DNA of 64,000 nucleotides from JAVJUV01 sp040220415 (GCA_040220415.1 JAVJUV010000091.1:62001-126000); one strand, 5' to 3'; positions 53,356-62,057 are shown, numbered from the stretch's first letter. Program-made: numbers and translations. Notes: generated from the sequence alone by a model not told the origin.

Positions 53356-54435
53356 TTAGTTGGACACAGCCGCCCAGTCGCGGACGGGCACATAGCCGGC
53401 CTCAGCCAGCTTGGCGAGATAGGCATTCAGCATTTCGGTCCCCGGCTCGCCCTTGGCGTCAAGTCCGGCGGCCCATTCCTGCGCCAGGTTCGGCATGGCG
53501 GCGGCCCAGGCTGCCCGCTGCTCGGCGTCCATCTCGACTATCGTGCCGCCACCGTCGATGTAGGCCTGGCGGCTTTCCTCGGCCAGATCCATCGCGATTC
53601 CGGCGACGTGATCGCGGTAGAGTACGGCGACCTCTTGCAGCACTCCCTTCACCTCGTCGGGCAGTCCGTCCCAATAGTCCTTGTTTACGGTGACGGTCTT
53701 CGAGTTCACCGCTCCGAGATCGGCACGCAGCATGTAGGGCGCGACTTCCGCGATCTTGAAGGTCTTCGCCGCTTCCGGCCAGAGCAGGGCGTGGTCGACC
53801 ATCCCGGTCTGCAGCATGTTGTAGAAATCGGTCAGACCGCCGCGCACGCCCGCCGCACCTTCAATCCCCTCGATATAGCGAAGGTTCATGCCCGCGCCGG
53901 CAACCTTGCCGCCTTGCAGATCCGCCAGCGAGTTTATCGGCGTCTTGGAGAACAGCTGGTAGGTGTCGAGGACGACGCCCGTTGCCAGGTAGACCTGGTT
54001 CTGAGCGGCGAATTCGTTCTGCATCGTCGGATATTCCTTGGCGATTTCGTCCACCGCCTTGGCGACCGCGCGCGAATCCGGCGCGACGAAGGGCGTCACG
54101 GCCGAGATCGCCTGGCTGGGCAATTTCGAGCTGTGAAAGATCGTCGTGACGATCCCGATGTCGCCGAGGCCAAGCTGAATGCCTTCCAGCACGCCTTGCG
54201 GCTTGACGATCGAGCCGCCGTAGCTTTCCTGCCATTCCATCTGGTAATTGCCGGTCGCCGCAAGGCGCTTGTCGACTTCCGGAATGAAGAATTCGGTGAA
54301 TTCCCTCACCCAAAGCGCGCGGGCCGGATAGCCATCGATGACCACCGCCTTGATCGTTTCGGTGGCCATCGCAGGTGCCGCGGCGATAAAAAGCGCCGCC
54401 GCCGTGGCCGTACGTCTCATCAACTTCGCAATCAT
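53356..54435 (-). CDS. dctP: TRAP substrate-binding protein (DctP), lacking the usual arginine
   Basis: A 359-residue periplasmic binding protein with a signal peptide ending APAMATETIK. The DctP fold is recognisable: INSLADLQGGKVAGAGMN and MLQTGMVDHALLW. In the second segment the conserved carboxylate-binding Arg (usually K-R after the LKG turn) is missing and GAG stands in its place (53882-53914), so the ligand may not bind as a simple carboxylate. GGGAGGA is before the ATG. Located with a ring-cleavage dioxygenase, it may carry an aromatic compound. Confidence 0.87.
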   Translation of the reverse strand: MIAKLMRRTATAAALFIAAAPAMATETIKAVVIDGYPARALWVREFTEFFIPEVDKRLAATGNYQMEWQESYGGSIVKPQGVLEGIQLGLGDIGIVTTIFHSSKLPSQAISAVTPFVAPDSRAVAKAVDEIAKEYPTMQNEFAAQNQVYLATGVVLDTYQLFSKTPINSLADLQGGKVAGAGMNLRYIEGIEGAAGVRGGLTDFYNMLQTGMVDHALLWPEAAKTFKIAEVAPYMLRADLGAVNSKTVTVNKDYWDGLPDEVKGVLQEVAVLYRDHVAGIAMDLAEESRQAYIDGGGTIVEMDAEQRAAWAAAMPNLAQEWAAGLDAKGEPGTEMLNAYLAKLAEAGYVPVRDWAAVSN

Positions 54436-54461
54436 TGGTCTTCCTCCCTTGATCGGCGCGA

Positions 54462-54917
54462 TCAGGCCTTGCGCCATGTGACGGTCAGGTTCGTCCCCGC
54501 CTGTTGGTAGAGTTTTGAGATCGGACAGAATTTGTTTGTCTCCCGCGCCACCTCGGACAACTCCGTTGCCGAGACCGGTCCGTCGGCTGTCACCGTCAGC
54601 CGGATTGCCTTGAATGGCACATCGACTTCTTCCATCAGCAGTACGCCGCGGCGATCGAAATCAACTTCCATCTCGAAACCGAGGTTGCCGATTTCAACGC
54701 CAAGCCTTGCGGCGCATTTGTTGCCGATGACGTTGGTGCATCCGATCAGCGCGGCGTAGGCCGTCGCCGTCGGCGATGGCCCGTCGTTGGTCCCGCCCCG
54801 CGCAATCGGTTCGTCGATGATGAGGGTCAGTCCATCGATGCTCGTGTCGCTTCGGGAGTGGCTGGTTCCACGTCCCGTCAGCTTGATGGTCATCTCGGAT
54901 TTCTGGCGGATCGCCAT
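54462..54917 (-). CDS. OsmC-family protein
   Basis: A 151-residue OsmC/Ohr-like protein with GPSPTATAYAALIGCTNV and the second cysteine in CPISKLYQQAG, the two peroxidatic thiols of the family. It reduces organic hydroperoxides, or serves as a redox accessory. It lies 26 bases upstream of dctP and seven bases after the nitroreductase, in one operon, which suggests protection against oxidised or electrophilic intermediates. Confidence 0.85.
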   Translation of the reverse strand: MAIRQKSEMTIKLTGRGTSHSRSDTSIDGLTLIIDEPIARGGTNDGPSPTATAYAALIGCTNVIGNKCAARLGVEIGNLGFEMEVDFDRRGVLLMEEVDVPFKAIRLTVTADGPVSATELSEVARETNKFCPISKLYQQAGTNLTVTWRKA

Positions 54918-54924
54918 GACGGCC

Positions 54925-55590
54925 TCACTCGAAGGAACAGGCTTCGTCGAAGGCGAAGCGCGGAAGTTTCTGGAAAAGAGCGGTTTCGTCGGCGTATCCG
55001 AGATTGATCAGGAAGTTCGATTTCAGGGTGGTGCCCTTGAAGAACTCCTCATCGACCTCCTGGTTCGAGAAACCGGACATCCCTCCGACATCGAGGCCCA
55101 GCGCACGGGCGGCGATCATGAAATAGGCGCCTTGCAAAGTGCCGTTGCGGAACGCCGTCGCCTCGATATGCGCCGGCTTTCCCTCGAACATGGGTCGGCG
55201 ATCCTCGTGCGGAAAGAGAAACGGCAGGTGGGTCCAGAATTCGAGATCATGCGCGACAATCACCGTGACGGGCGCCGAGCGCATCTTTTCGACATTCTTG
55301 GGCTTCAGGGACTTGGCAAGACGGTCCTTGCCATCGTCAGAGGTCACGAAGACGAAACGCGCCGGGCAGGTGTTCATGCTGGTCGGTCCGGCCGCCGCGA
55401 TTTCGTAGACCGTCTCCAGCAACTCGCGCGGGACCGGGCGATCGGACCAGGCGTAATGGCTGCGCGCCTCGCGCAGGATCAGGTCAATGCTGTCGTCATC
55501 GAGGGCGGGTTTGCGCGCCCGCAGGTCGCGAATGACATCCTGGGCCTCGGCCCGAAGCGTGGCGAGATCTTCTGCGACTAAAGAAGTCAT
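54925..55590 (-). CDS. Nitroreductase-family oxidoreductase (RutE-like)
   Basis: A 221-residue FMN enzyme: AGPTSMNTCPARFVFVTS, AYFMIAARALGLDVGGMSGF and FLINLGYADE. The GGMSGF..xxVDEEFF region resembles RutE, the probable malonic semialdehyde reductase of pyrimidine catabolism; other relatives reduce nitro groups or quinones. It is the first gene of the minus-strand operon and divergent from YciI and malonyl-CoA decarboxylase. A link between malonic semialdehyde and malonyl-CoA is appealing but speculative. Confidence 0.85.
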   Translation of the reverse strand: MTSLVAEDLATLRAEAQDVIRDLRARKPALDDDSIDLILREARSHYAWSDRPVPRELLETVYEIAAAGPTSMNTCPARFVFVTSDDGKDRLAKSLKPKNVEKMRSAPVTVIVAHDLEFWTHLPFLFPHEDRRPMFEGKPAHIEATAFRNGTLQGAYFMIAARALGLDVGGMSGFSNQEVDEEFFKGTTLKSNFLINLGYADETALFQKLPRFAFDEACSFE

Positions 55591-55690
55591 ACTTATCCCT
55601 GTTTGAAATTTGCGTTCTTTTCCCGATGACGCTTCCCCGTCACCGCTGTGCCTTGCGTCTTTTTTTGCCCACGTTTCTTTTTCTTGTCAA

Positions 55691-55708
55691 ATAAAATCGA
55701 TATTTTAT
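55691..55708. promoter_or_regulatory. Inverted repeat ATAAAAT-CGAT-ATTTTAT
   Basis: A perfect seven-base inverted repeat with a four-base spacer in the AT-rich gap between the divergent nitroreductase and YciI genes. It is the same design (7-4-7) as the operators at 18619 and 25709 but a different sequence. It is probably a site for a regulator of these two operons, with the GntR protein at 49921 or the LysR protein at 58190 as candidates. Confidence 0.45.
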
Positions 55709-55735
55709 GATAGACGGACACCACAGGAGAAATAA

Positions 55736-56122
55736 ATGGCCGCCTGGAACGAGTACAAGGACATGGCACGCGAACGAGGAGCGCTGGCTTTCGAGGTTTA
55801 CGTCGCAGAGAGCACCCCACTGGGATCGCCCGATGCGGTCAAGGCAGCGTTGCCCGGTCACCTTGCCTATCTGAAAGAGCTGGAACTGAATGGACGCCTG
55901 ATGCTTGCGGGTCCGTTGTCTGACGATGGCGGCACCGAGATGCAGGGAACGGGCATGCTGGTTCTGCGCGCCGGTTCGATGGAAGAAGCGCGCTGGCTGG
56001 CAGAGAACGACCCGATGCACCTGACGGGGGCCCGCGGCTTCAGGCTGCGGAAGTGGCTTGTGAACGAGGGCAGCGTATCGGTTACTGTCGGCCTGTCGAC
56101 GAAGAGTCTGAGCCTGGGATGA
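55736..56122 (+). CDS. YciI-family protein
   Basis: A 128-residue dimeric ferredoxin-like-fold protein (LPGHLAYLKELELNGRLMLAGPL, then NDPMHLTGARGFRLRKW). It contains the family His/Asp pair (GHL..., NDPM) and a short extra N-terminus. YciI-like proteins are often associated with dehalogenation or ring-cleavage products and sometimes act as small lactonases or isomerases. AGGAGA lies before the ATG. It begins the plus-strand operon with malonyl-CoA decarboxylase. Confidence 0.8.
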   Translation: MAAWNEYKDMARERGALAFEVYVAESTPLGSPDAVKAALPGHLAYLKELELNGRLMLAGPLSDDGGTEMQGTGMLVLRAGSMEEARWLAENDPMHLTGARGFRLRKWLVNEGSVSVTVGLSTKSLSLG

Positions 56123-56132
56123 GTGTGTCGGA

Positions 56133-57368
56133 ATGATTGCCGTAAATCCGTTGAGTGACCTGTTGGCAACCCTGCTTGATCGCGGCCCGTTCGGGCGCAA
56201 GGACGTGGACGGGCGAAGCATTCAGGCGGACTGCCTGCAACTGCTTTCCGAGCGGGCGGAGATCTCGGGGTTGCAGCTCGCCTCGCGCATCCTCAATCAG
56301 TATCACATGCTGGACCAGGCACAGCTTGTGTCGTTCTTCGAATTCCTGAACAACGACCTGGACATTGACGCCTCGAAGATCGCCGATCTTGCCCGCCGAT
56401 ATGGCGAAGATCCGACGCCGCAAACCTATGCGGCGCTTTCCCAGGCATCCGAACCCGCGCGGCAAAGGCTGTTTCGCAGACTGAACGAAGCGCCCGGCGC
56501 GACCGAAGTCATTGTGCGGATGCGGCGGGATTTGCTGGGCCTGATCAAGGAACGGCCCGAACTGTCCCGGATGGACCACGACTTGCAGCACCTTCTCAGA
56601 AGCTGGTTCAATCGCGGCTTCCTGGTCATGCAGCAAGTGAACTGGGACAGCCCGGCCTCGGTCCTGGAAAAGATCATCGCCTACGAGGCCGTTCACGAAA
56701 TCCGGACCTGGGACGATCTGCGCCGGCGGCTTCAGCCGGAAGACCGGCGGTGCTTTGCATTCTTTCACCCTTCGATGCCAAGCGAGCCGCTGATCTTCGT
56801 CGAGGTCGCGCTTACCAAGGGCGTGCCGAATTCGATCCAGAGACTGCTTTCGGACAAGCGCGATGCGCTTGCCGAAACCAGTGCGGACACTGCCGTTTTC
56901 TATTCGATCTCGAATTGCCAGGCGGGACTGGCGGGCGTGTCATTCGGGAATTCGCTGATCAAGCAGGTCGCGCGCGACCTGTCGCGCGACCTTCCGAACC
57001 TGAAGACCTTCGTCACGCTTTCGCCGGTGCCCGGATTCATGAGGTGGCTTGCCGAAGGGAATATTTCGATCGATCCGGCCGACACCGCGAAACTGGAGCG
57101 TCTTGCCGCAAAGTATCTGCTGGAGGCGAAGGACGAACATGGCCGTCCGGTCGATCCGGTGGCCCGGTTCCATCTTGGCAACGGCGCAATCGTCCATGCC
57201 GTTCACAGCAACGCCGACACCTCGGAAACGGGACTGAAGCGATCGTCGGGCCTGATGGTAAACTACCTTTACGATCTGGGACGCATTTCGCAGAACGCGG
57301 TCCAGTTTTCCAAGTCCAACCACGTGGCTGCCTCGGCTTCGGTCAAGTCTCAGGCAAAGCGCGCGTGA
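56133..57368 (+). CDS. Malonyl-CoA decarboxylase
   Basis: A 411-residue protein of the malonyl-CoA decarboxylase family: an N-terminal helical tetramerisation domain (DLLATLLDRG to about 150) and the acetyltransferase-like catalytic domain with FFHPSMPSEPLIFVEVALT, the catalytic serine region SISNCQAGLAGVSFGN, LSPVPGFMRW and HLGNGAIVHAVHSNAD. It converts malonyl-CoA to acetyl-CoA and CO2. It follows YciI by ten bases and precedes the GST by 24. It would finish the breakdown of a compound that yields malonyl-CoA. Confidence 0.92.
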   Translation: MIAVNPLSDLLATLLDRGPFGRKDVDGRSIQADCLQLLSERAEISGLQLASRILNQYHMLDQAQLVSFFEFLNNDLDIDASKIADLARRYGEDPTPQTYAALSQASEPARQRLFRRLNEAPGATEVIVRMRRDLLGLIKERPELSRMDHDLQHLLRSWFNRGFLVMQQVNWDSPASVLEKIIAYEAVHEIRTWDDLRRRLQPEDRRCFAFFHPSMPSEPLIFVEVALTKGVPNSIQRLLSDKRDALAETSADTAVFYSISNCQAGLAGVSFGNSLIKQVARDLSRDLPNLKTFVTLSPVPGFMRWLAEGNISIDPADTAKLERLAAKYLLEAKDEHGRPVDPVARFHLGNGAIVHAVHSNADTSETGLKRSSGLMVNYLYDLGRISQNAVQFSKSNHVAASASVKSQAKRA

Positions 57369-57392
57369 CATCATCTGTGCGGGAGAACTGCC

Positions 57393-58193
57393 TTGTTGAC
57401 GCTCTATAATGCGGGAACCAGCGTTTGTTCGGTCAAAGCCCGGATAGGGTTGGCCGAAAAGGAACTGGAGTGGAAGGACGTGCTGCTGGTCCTGCCGAAC
57501 GGCGACCAGCACAAGCCCGAGTACCGCAAGCTGAACCCGAACGGCGTGGTGCCGACATTGGTCGATGGCGATACGGTCGTGACCGAATCGAGCGTGATCC
57601 TGCAATATATCGACGAACTGGGTGACGGCCTGCGACTGATGCCTCAAGACAGGTCGCGCAAGGCCGAGACGCTTGTCTGGCTGCTTCGCTGCCTTGAAAT
57701 TCACCAGGCGGTCAACACGATGAGTTTCGCGACCGCCAACCGCGAACAATGGCTGACTTCGAAAACGCCGGAAGAAATCGACGCTCTGATCGCCGCCATG
57801 CCCAATCTCCGCCTGGCCGCCAAGCGGCGCGATCTGATCGACAAGGGCGCGGCCTCGCACCATGTCGAAGCCGACTTTCAGGTACTCAGGCGCGTATTCG
57901 ACGATATGGACGCGGCGCTTTCGTCGCGCCGCTGGATGAACGGCGAAACGTACGGAATGACCGACGTTGCCCTTCTGGCCTATATCGACCGCCTGGACCG
58001 GATCGCGATGTCGGGGATGTGGGACACCCGCACGCCGCGGATCGCAGAGTGGCTTGCAGCGGGCCGAGAGCGCCTCGGTTTCGCCCGGGCGATGGATCGC
58101 TATGTCACGCCGGAACAACATGCCAAGGCCCGCGCCGTTGGTGAACGCTTCTGGCCAGACATCGGTGCGCGCTGGAAGGCGTTTCTTGCCTAG
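57393..58193 (+). CDS. Glutathione S-transferase family protein
   Basis: A 266-residue protein with the thioredoxin-like GST domain (MLTLYNAGTSVCSVKARIGL, NPNGVVPTLVDGDTVVTESSVI) and a helical C-domain. The catalytic position is TSVCS, a Ser/Cys-type GST. It starts with TTG at 57393 with GGGAGA upstream. Zeta-class and other GSTs isomerise or conjugate ring-cleavage products, which suits its neighbours. It ends on a CTAG shared with the convergent LysR gene. Confidence 0.85.
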   Translation: MLTLYNAGTSVCSVKARIGLAEKELEWKDVLLVLPNGDQHKPEYRKLNPNGVVPTLVDGDTVVTESSVILQYIDELGDGLRLMPQDRSRKAETLVWLLRCLEIHQAVNTMSFATANREQWLTSKTPEEIDALIAAMPNLRLAAKRRDLIDKGAASHHVEADFQVLRRVFDDMDAALSSRRWMNGETYGMTDVALLAYIDRLDRIAMSGMWDTRTPRIAEWLAAGRERLGFARAMDRYVTPEQHAKARAVGERFWPDIGARWKAFLA

Positions 58194-59101
58194 GCCACGT
58201 AGCGGGCCGCGACGTGTCTGCGCATGTTCGCCTTGAATTCGGCCGTGAACCTTGTCTCGTCCCGGTGCGCCAGCGTCATCATTGCGATCGTCTGAGCCGA
58301 TGTCGGCAAGGTGACCGGCAGTATCGCCAGCCCGTCGCGCCCGTCGTTGCGGACCGCATAGCGCGGCAGAACCGTCAGAAAATCGCTGTTCCGCAGCAGT
58401 TCGATCACCGCCCCCGCGGATTCGCTCTGAAAGGCGAAGCGCAGCTTGCGCACCCCCATCAACCGAAGCGCGGTCTCCATGTCATGCCGCAGCATGCTGC
58501 GATCCGAGTGTCCGACCCAGGTGGCTTTCTCGAGATCCCGGTCCGATATGTCACCGCCCAGCAATGGGTGTCCGACGCGGCTGACCACGACGTTGGCGTC
58601 TTCGAACAGCGGTTCCAGCAGTAGCTCCGACAAGCTGGGTTCCGCCGACTTCGCGGGGCCGATGATGATGTCGATCTGGTTCTGGAACAGGCGTTCGTGA
58701 AGTCCGGGGAAGTAGTCGGGGATCAGGTCGATTCTGAGCGCGGGCCGGTTCGCGACGAAATCGGCGATCGCTTCGGTGACGAGACGTTCGCAAAGGAACG
58801 GCGGCGCCCCGATCTTCAGAACGCCGAAAAGGCCGCGGGCGCCGAACTCGACGACCTCGAGCGCACGCTCGCGCGCGACCCGGATCACCCGACCCTGGTT
58901 TGCAAGTTCCTGCCCCAGCGGCGTCGGCCGCAATGGACGGCGGTTACGCTCGAACAGCTTGGTGCCCAACCGGCTTTCCAGCGTTCGGATCATCCGGCTG
59001 AGGGCCGGCTGCGATGTGCCGATCTTTGTCGCCGCGCCCTGAAGCGTGCCGAAATCCACGATGACGGAAATCTGTTCCAGATGCCTTGGATCAATTATCA
59101 T
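58190..59101 (-). CDS. LysR-family transcriptional regulator
   Basis: A 303-residue regulator: N-terminal helix-turn-helix (GTLQGAATKIGTSQPALSRMIRTLE, KLFERN) and a periplasmic-binding-like effector domain (LRIDLIPDYFPGLHERLFQNQIDIIIGPAK). It is divergent from the TRAP and sulfatase genes and probably activates them. The palindrome ATATCA-GCC-TGATAT, which contains a T-N11-A LysR box, overlaps its own start codon, suggesting autorepression. Confidence 0.9.
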   Translation of the reverse strand: MIIDPRHLEQISVIVDFGTLQGAATKIGTSQPALSRMIRTLESRLGTKLFERNRRPLRPTPLGQELANQGRVIRVARERALEVVEFGARGLFGVLKIGAPPFLCERLVTEAIADFVANRPALRIDLIPDYFPGLHERLFQNQIDIIIGPAKSAEPSLSELLLEPLFEDANVVVSRVGHPLLGGDISDRDLEKATWVGHSDRSMLRHDMETALRLMGVRKLRFAFQSESAGAVIELLRNSDFLTVLPRYAVRNDGRDGLAILPVTLPTSAQTIAMMTLAHRDETRFTAEFKANMRRHVAARYVA

Positions 59102-59114
59102 ATCAGCCTGATAT
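59100..59114. promoter_or_regulatory. LysR-type palindrome ATATCA-GCC-TGATAT
   Basis: A perfect six-base inverted repeat with a three-base spacer that fits the T-N11-A LysR consensus (T at 59101, A at 59113). It covers the ribosome-site region and first two bases of the LysR start codon and lies about 90 bases before the divergent dctP. A similar CTGATAT string recurs at about 59141-59148. Confidence 0.6.
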
Positions 59115-59203
59115 ATTATCTTACCGAGAATTTATTGGACTGATATGTTTTCTGCGTCAATTATCACCTCAAAAGAAAATATCGTTTTTTTTGGGAGGAA
59201 GTT

Positions 59204-60232
59204 ATGAAGATCAGAGCTCTTGCTCTTGGTGCGTTCGCGACCGCCGCGCTTTCCACCATCGGCACCACGGCCACCGCCAATACCCGAATCATCGTGAATT
59301 GCTTCTGGCCGCCACAACATTTCGTCTGCCAGAAGGTACTGCCGGGCTGGCTGGAAGAGGTCGAACGCATCACGGAGGGCCGCGTGGTGGGGAATATTCC
59401 GCCGAAGTCGGTCGCGCCGCCGCCCGAGCAGCTTGCCTCTGTCGAGAAGGGCATCGTGGATGCGTCGGTCCAGTTCAACGGGCTGATCGGCAACCGCGTG
59501 AACGGCGCCCTGACGGCGATGCAGCCGTTTTCCGGCACCTTCGACGGCAAGGCGATGACCCAGGCCGCCTGGGAAACCAACCGCAAGTTCTATCCCGACG
59601 AATTCGACACCGTCGAGCTTCTGTCGCAATGGGTGATCACGCCGGGGCTGCTGTTCTCGAACACCGACACGCCGATCACGACCGTCGAGGAATTTCAGTC
59701 GCGCAAGATGTGGGCGCTGCCGGGACCTCTTGCCAACATGGCCAAGGAGATCGGCGCCGCCGTCGTTGCGACACCTGCCGTCAAGTCGAACGAAGTGATC
59801 GCCAATGGCGTCGTCGACAGCCACATGGGACTTGGCGGGGACGCGATACAGGCGTTTCAGGTCATCCCCTACACAAAATCGATGACCGAATTCACGCAGC
59901 CGATCTACACCACGACATTCTCGTTCGTCATCAACAAGGACAAGTGGGCCGAGATATCGCCAGAGGATCAGGAAGCGATCCGCGCGATGTCGCAGGAGAC
60001 GGTCGGAATGGTAGCGTCGGGACTTTGGGACTCGGTCAGCGCGGACGTCTATTCGCGGTTCGACGAGTTGGGCATCTCGGTCCATGCCGCCGACCCGGCA
60101 CTGGAAGCGCGCCTGGTCGAGGCCGCCGCCCCGATCACGGAGGCCTGGAAGGAACAGGCCAGGGCCGCCGGCATCGATGCTGACGCTGCGCTGAGCTTCT
60201 ATCGCGAACGCGCGAAAACGCTGTCGCAATGA
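59204..60232 (+). CDS. dctP: TRAP substrate-binding protein (DctP), lacking the usual arginine
   Basis: A 342-residue periplasmic protein with a signal peptide ending TATANTRIIV. The DctP fold includes VEKGIVDASVQFNGLIG, VEEFQSRKMWALPGPLANMAK and IANGVVDSHMGLGGDA. In the segment FQSRKMWALPG (59701-59724) the expected conserved Arg is absent and a Trp follows the Lys-Met, so the ligand is probably held differently from a simple carboxylate. The protein has GGGAGGA before its ATG. It overlaps dctQ by four bases. Confidence 0.88.
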   Translation: MKIRALALGAFATAALSTIGTTATANTRIIVNCFWPPQHFVCQKVLPGWLEEVERITEGRVVGNIPPKSVAPPPEQLASVEKGIVDASVQFNGLIGNRVNGALTAMQPFSGTFDGKAMTQAAWETNRKFYPDEFDTVELLSQWVITPGLLFSNTDTPITTVEEFQSRKMWALPGPLANMAKEIGAAVVATPAVKSNEVIANGVVDSHMGLGGDAIQAFQVIPYTKSMTEFTQPIYTTTFSFVINKDKWAEISPEDQEAIRAMSQETVGMVASGLWDSVSADVYSRFDELGISVHAADPALEARLVEAAAPITEAWKEQARAAGIDADAALSFYRERAKTLSQ

Positions 60233-60759
60233 GTGAGGCGCCCGAAGTCGAGGGCGCCGTCAGATCGATCCTGAAGAAGACGATCACCACGCTTGAGACG
60301 ATTTCCTGCGTGGTGATCTTCGTGATGATGATCCTGACGTTCGTCGACGTGATTGGCCGCTATGCCTTTCACAAGCCGATCTTCGGCGGAACCGAGATCA
60401 TCTCGGCACTTCTGGCGCTGACGATCTTTTCGGGACTGGGCGTCATCAATGCGCGCGACGACCACATCGTCGTGGAGCTTTTCGAAGAACCCTTTCGCTG
60501 GATGCTGACACCTGTGATCTACGAAATCGTGATCCAGGTATTCTCGGTGGCGGCAATGACACTCGTCGCGGCGGTTCTCTTCGAACATGCCTGGGGGGCC
60601 TACAAGATCGGCAAGCTGACCGAAGTTCTCGAGATGCCGGTCTACTACATCACCGGGACCGTTGCCGTTTTCGCCGTTGTCAGCGTCCTGTCGCAGGTCG
60701 TGGGCGTCATTCTGAAGATTCTCGACCTCAAGGCCGGAAGGACGCGGCACCCGCAATGA
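60229..60759 (+). CDS. dctQ: TRAP transporter small permease (DctQ)
   Basis: A 176-residue membrane protein with four predicted helices, with VIGRYAFHKPIFGGTEIIS resembling the conserved DctQ loop. It overlaps both dctP and dctM by four bases, so the three proteins are made in fixed ratio. Confidence 0.9.
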   Translation: MSEAPEVEGAVRSILKKTITTLETISCVVIFVMMILTFVDVIGRYAFHKPIFGGTEIISALLALTIFSGLGVINARDDHIVVELFEEPFRWMLTPVIYEIVIQVFSVAAMTLVAAVLFEHAWGAYKIGKLTEVLEMPVYYITGTVAVFAVVSVLSQVVGVILKILDLKAGRTRHPQ

Positions 60760-62051
60760 CCACAGCATTGATCGGTTTTGCAGTCCTTCTGGGGCTTTGC
60801 TTCTTCGGCTTCCGCGTCGGTTTCGCGACGCTGATCGTGGGGTTCGTGGGCTTCGCGATGGAGCGCAGCTGGTTCGCCTCGCTTGCCATGGTCGCGCAAC
60901 AGGTGACCGAGGACGCACAGAACTACAACCTTTCGGTCATCCCGCTTTTCATCCTGATGGGCGTCTTCATCTACCGCTCGGATATCAGCCGCGACCTTTA
61001 CGATGCCGCATTCGCCGCGCTGGGCCGTTTCAAGGGTGGTCTGGCGCTGGCGACGGTTCTGGCCTGCGGCGGATTCTCGGCGGTTTGCGGCTCGACGCTT
61101 GCGACGGCGGCAACGATGTCGAAGGTCGCGATGCCGCAGATGAAAGCCTACGACTATTCCGACAAGCTGGCAGCCGGCACCATCGCGGCCGGCGGGACAC
61201 TCGGCATCATGATCCCGCCATCGGTGCCGCTGGTGATCTACGGGATCATCGCCGAGCAGGACATCGGCCTTCTTTTCATCGCGGGTATCCTGCCCGGAAT
61301 TCTTCTGGTGATGCTGTTCCTTCTGACCGTCGCCGTCATGGTCCGGCTGGACCCGGCCTCGGCTCCGGCGGCGGCGGCACTCGATGCCAAGCGCAAACGC
61401 AAGGCGGTGCGCGGCACGACGCCGGTTCTGCTGTTGTTCATTCTGGTCCTAGGAGGCATTTACGGCGGGATATTCACCCCGACCGAGGCCTCGGGCATAG
61501 GGGCGTGCGGAGCGGCCGCGATCGCCTTTGTCAGGGGACACCTTCGGACGATCGGCGAATGGCGGCTGTGCCTTGTCGAGGCGGCGATGACGACCGCAAA
61601 GATATTCATCGTGCTTTTCGGCGCCGTGGTCTTCACCCAGTTCATCAACCTGTCGGGCATGCCGTACGAGTTGCTGGACAAGGTCGACGAATGGGAACTG
61701 AACGGAAGGCAGCTGGTCATCTTCATCTGCATCATCGCCCTGCTTATGGGCATGGTGTTCGAAAGCATCGGGATCATCGTGCTTCTGGTCCCGGTCTTCC
61801 TGCCGGCGCTGTTCGCTACCGGCGTGGACATGATCTGGTTCGGAATCATCGTCGTGCTGGTGACCGAGATCGGCCTGATCACGCCGCCGATCGGGATGAA
61901 CGTCTTCGTCGTGAAGTCGGTGCTGCCGCAAGTGCGGCTTGCCGATATCTTCCGTGGCGTGGGCTTTTACATCGTGGCGCTCGGCATCGGGCTGGTCGCA
62001 GTCTACAGCTTCCCCCAGATCGCCACTTTTCTTCCTTCCATCGCCAGGTAG
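60756..62051 (+). CDS. dctM: TRAP transporter large permease (DctM)
   Basis: A 431-residue membrane protein with DctM features: GGFSAVCGSTLATAATMSKV, LGIMIPPSVPLVIYGII and LITPPIGMNVFVVK. With DctP and DctQ it forms a tripartite importer. It is followed six bases later by the sulfatase gene in the same operon. Confidence 0.92.
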   Translation: MTTALIGFAVLLGLCFFGFRVGFATLIVGFVGFAMERSWFASLAMVAQQVTEDAQNYNLSVIPLFILMGVFIYRSDISRDLYDAAFAALGRFKGGLALATVLACGGFSAVCGSTLATAATMSKVAMPQMKAYDYSDKLAAGTIAAGGTLGIMIPPSVPLVIYGIIAEQDIGLLFIAGILPGILLVMLFLLTVAVMVRLDPASAPAAAALDAKRKRKAVRGTTPVLLLFILVLGGIYGGIFTPTEASGIGACGAAAIAFVRGHLRTIGEWRLCLVEAAMTTAKIFIVLFGAVVFTQFINLSGMPYELLDKVDEWELNGRQLVIFICIIALLMGMVFESIGIIVLLVPVFLPALFATGVDMIWFGIIVVLVTEIGLITPPIGMNVFVVKSVLPQVRLADIFRGVGFYIVALGIGLVAVYSFPQIATFLPSIAR

Positions 62052-62057
62052 TCACCC

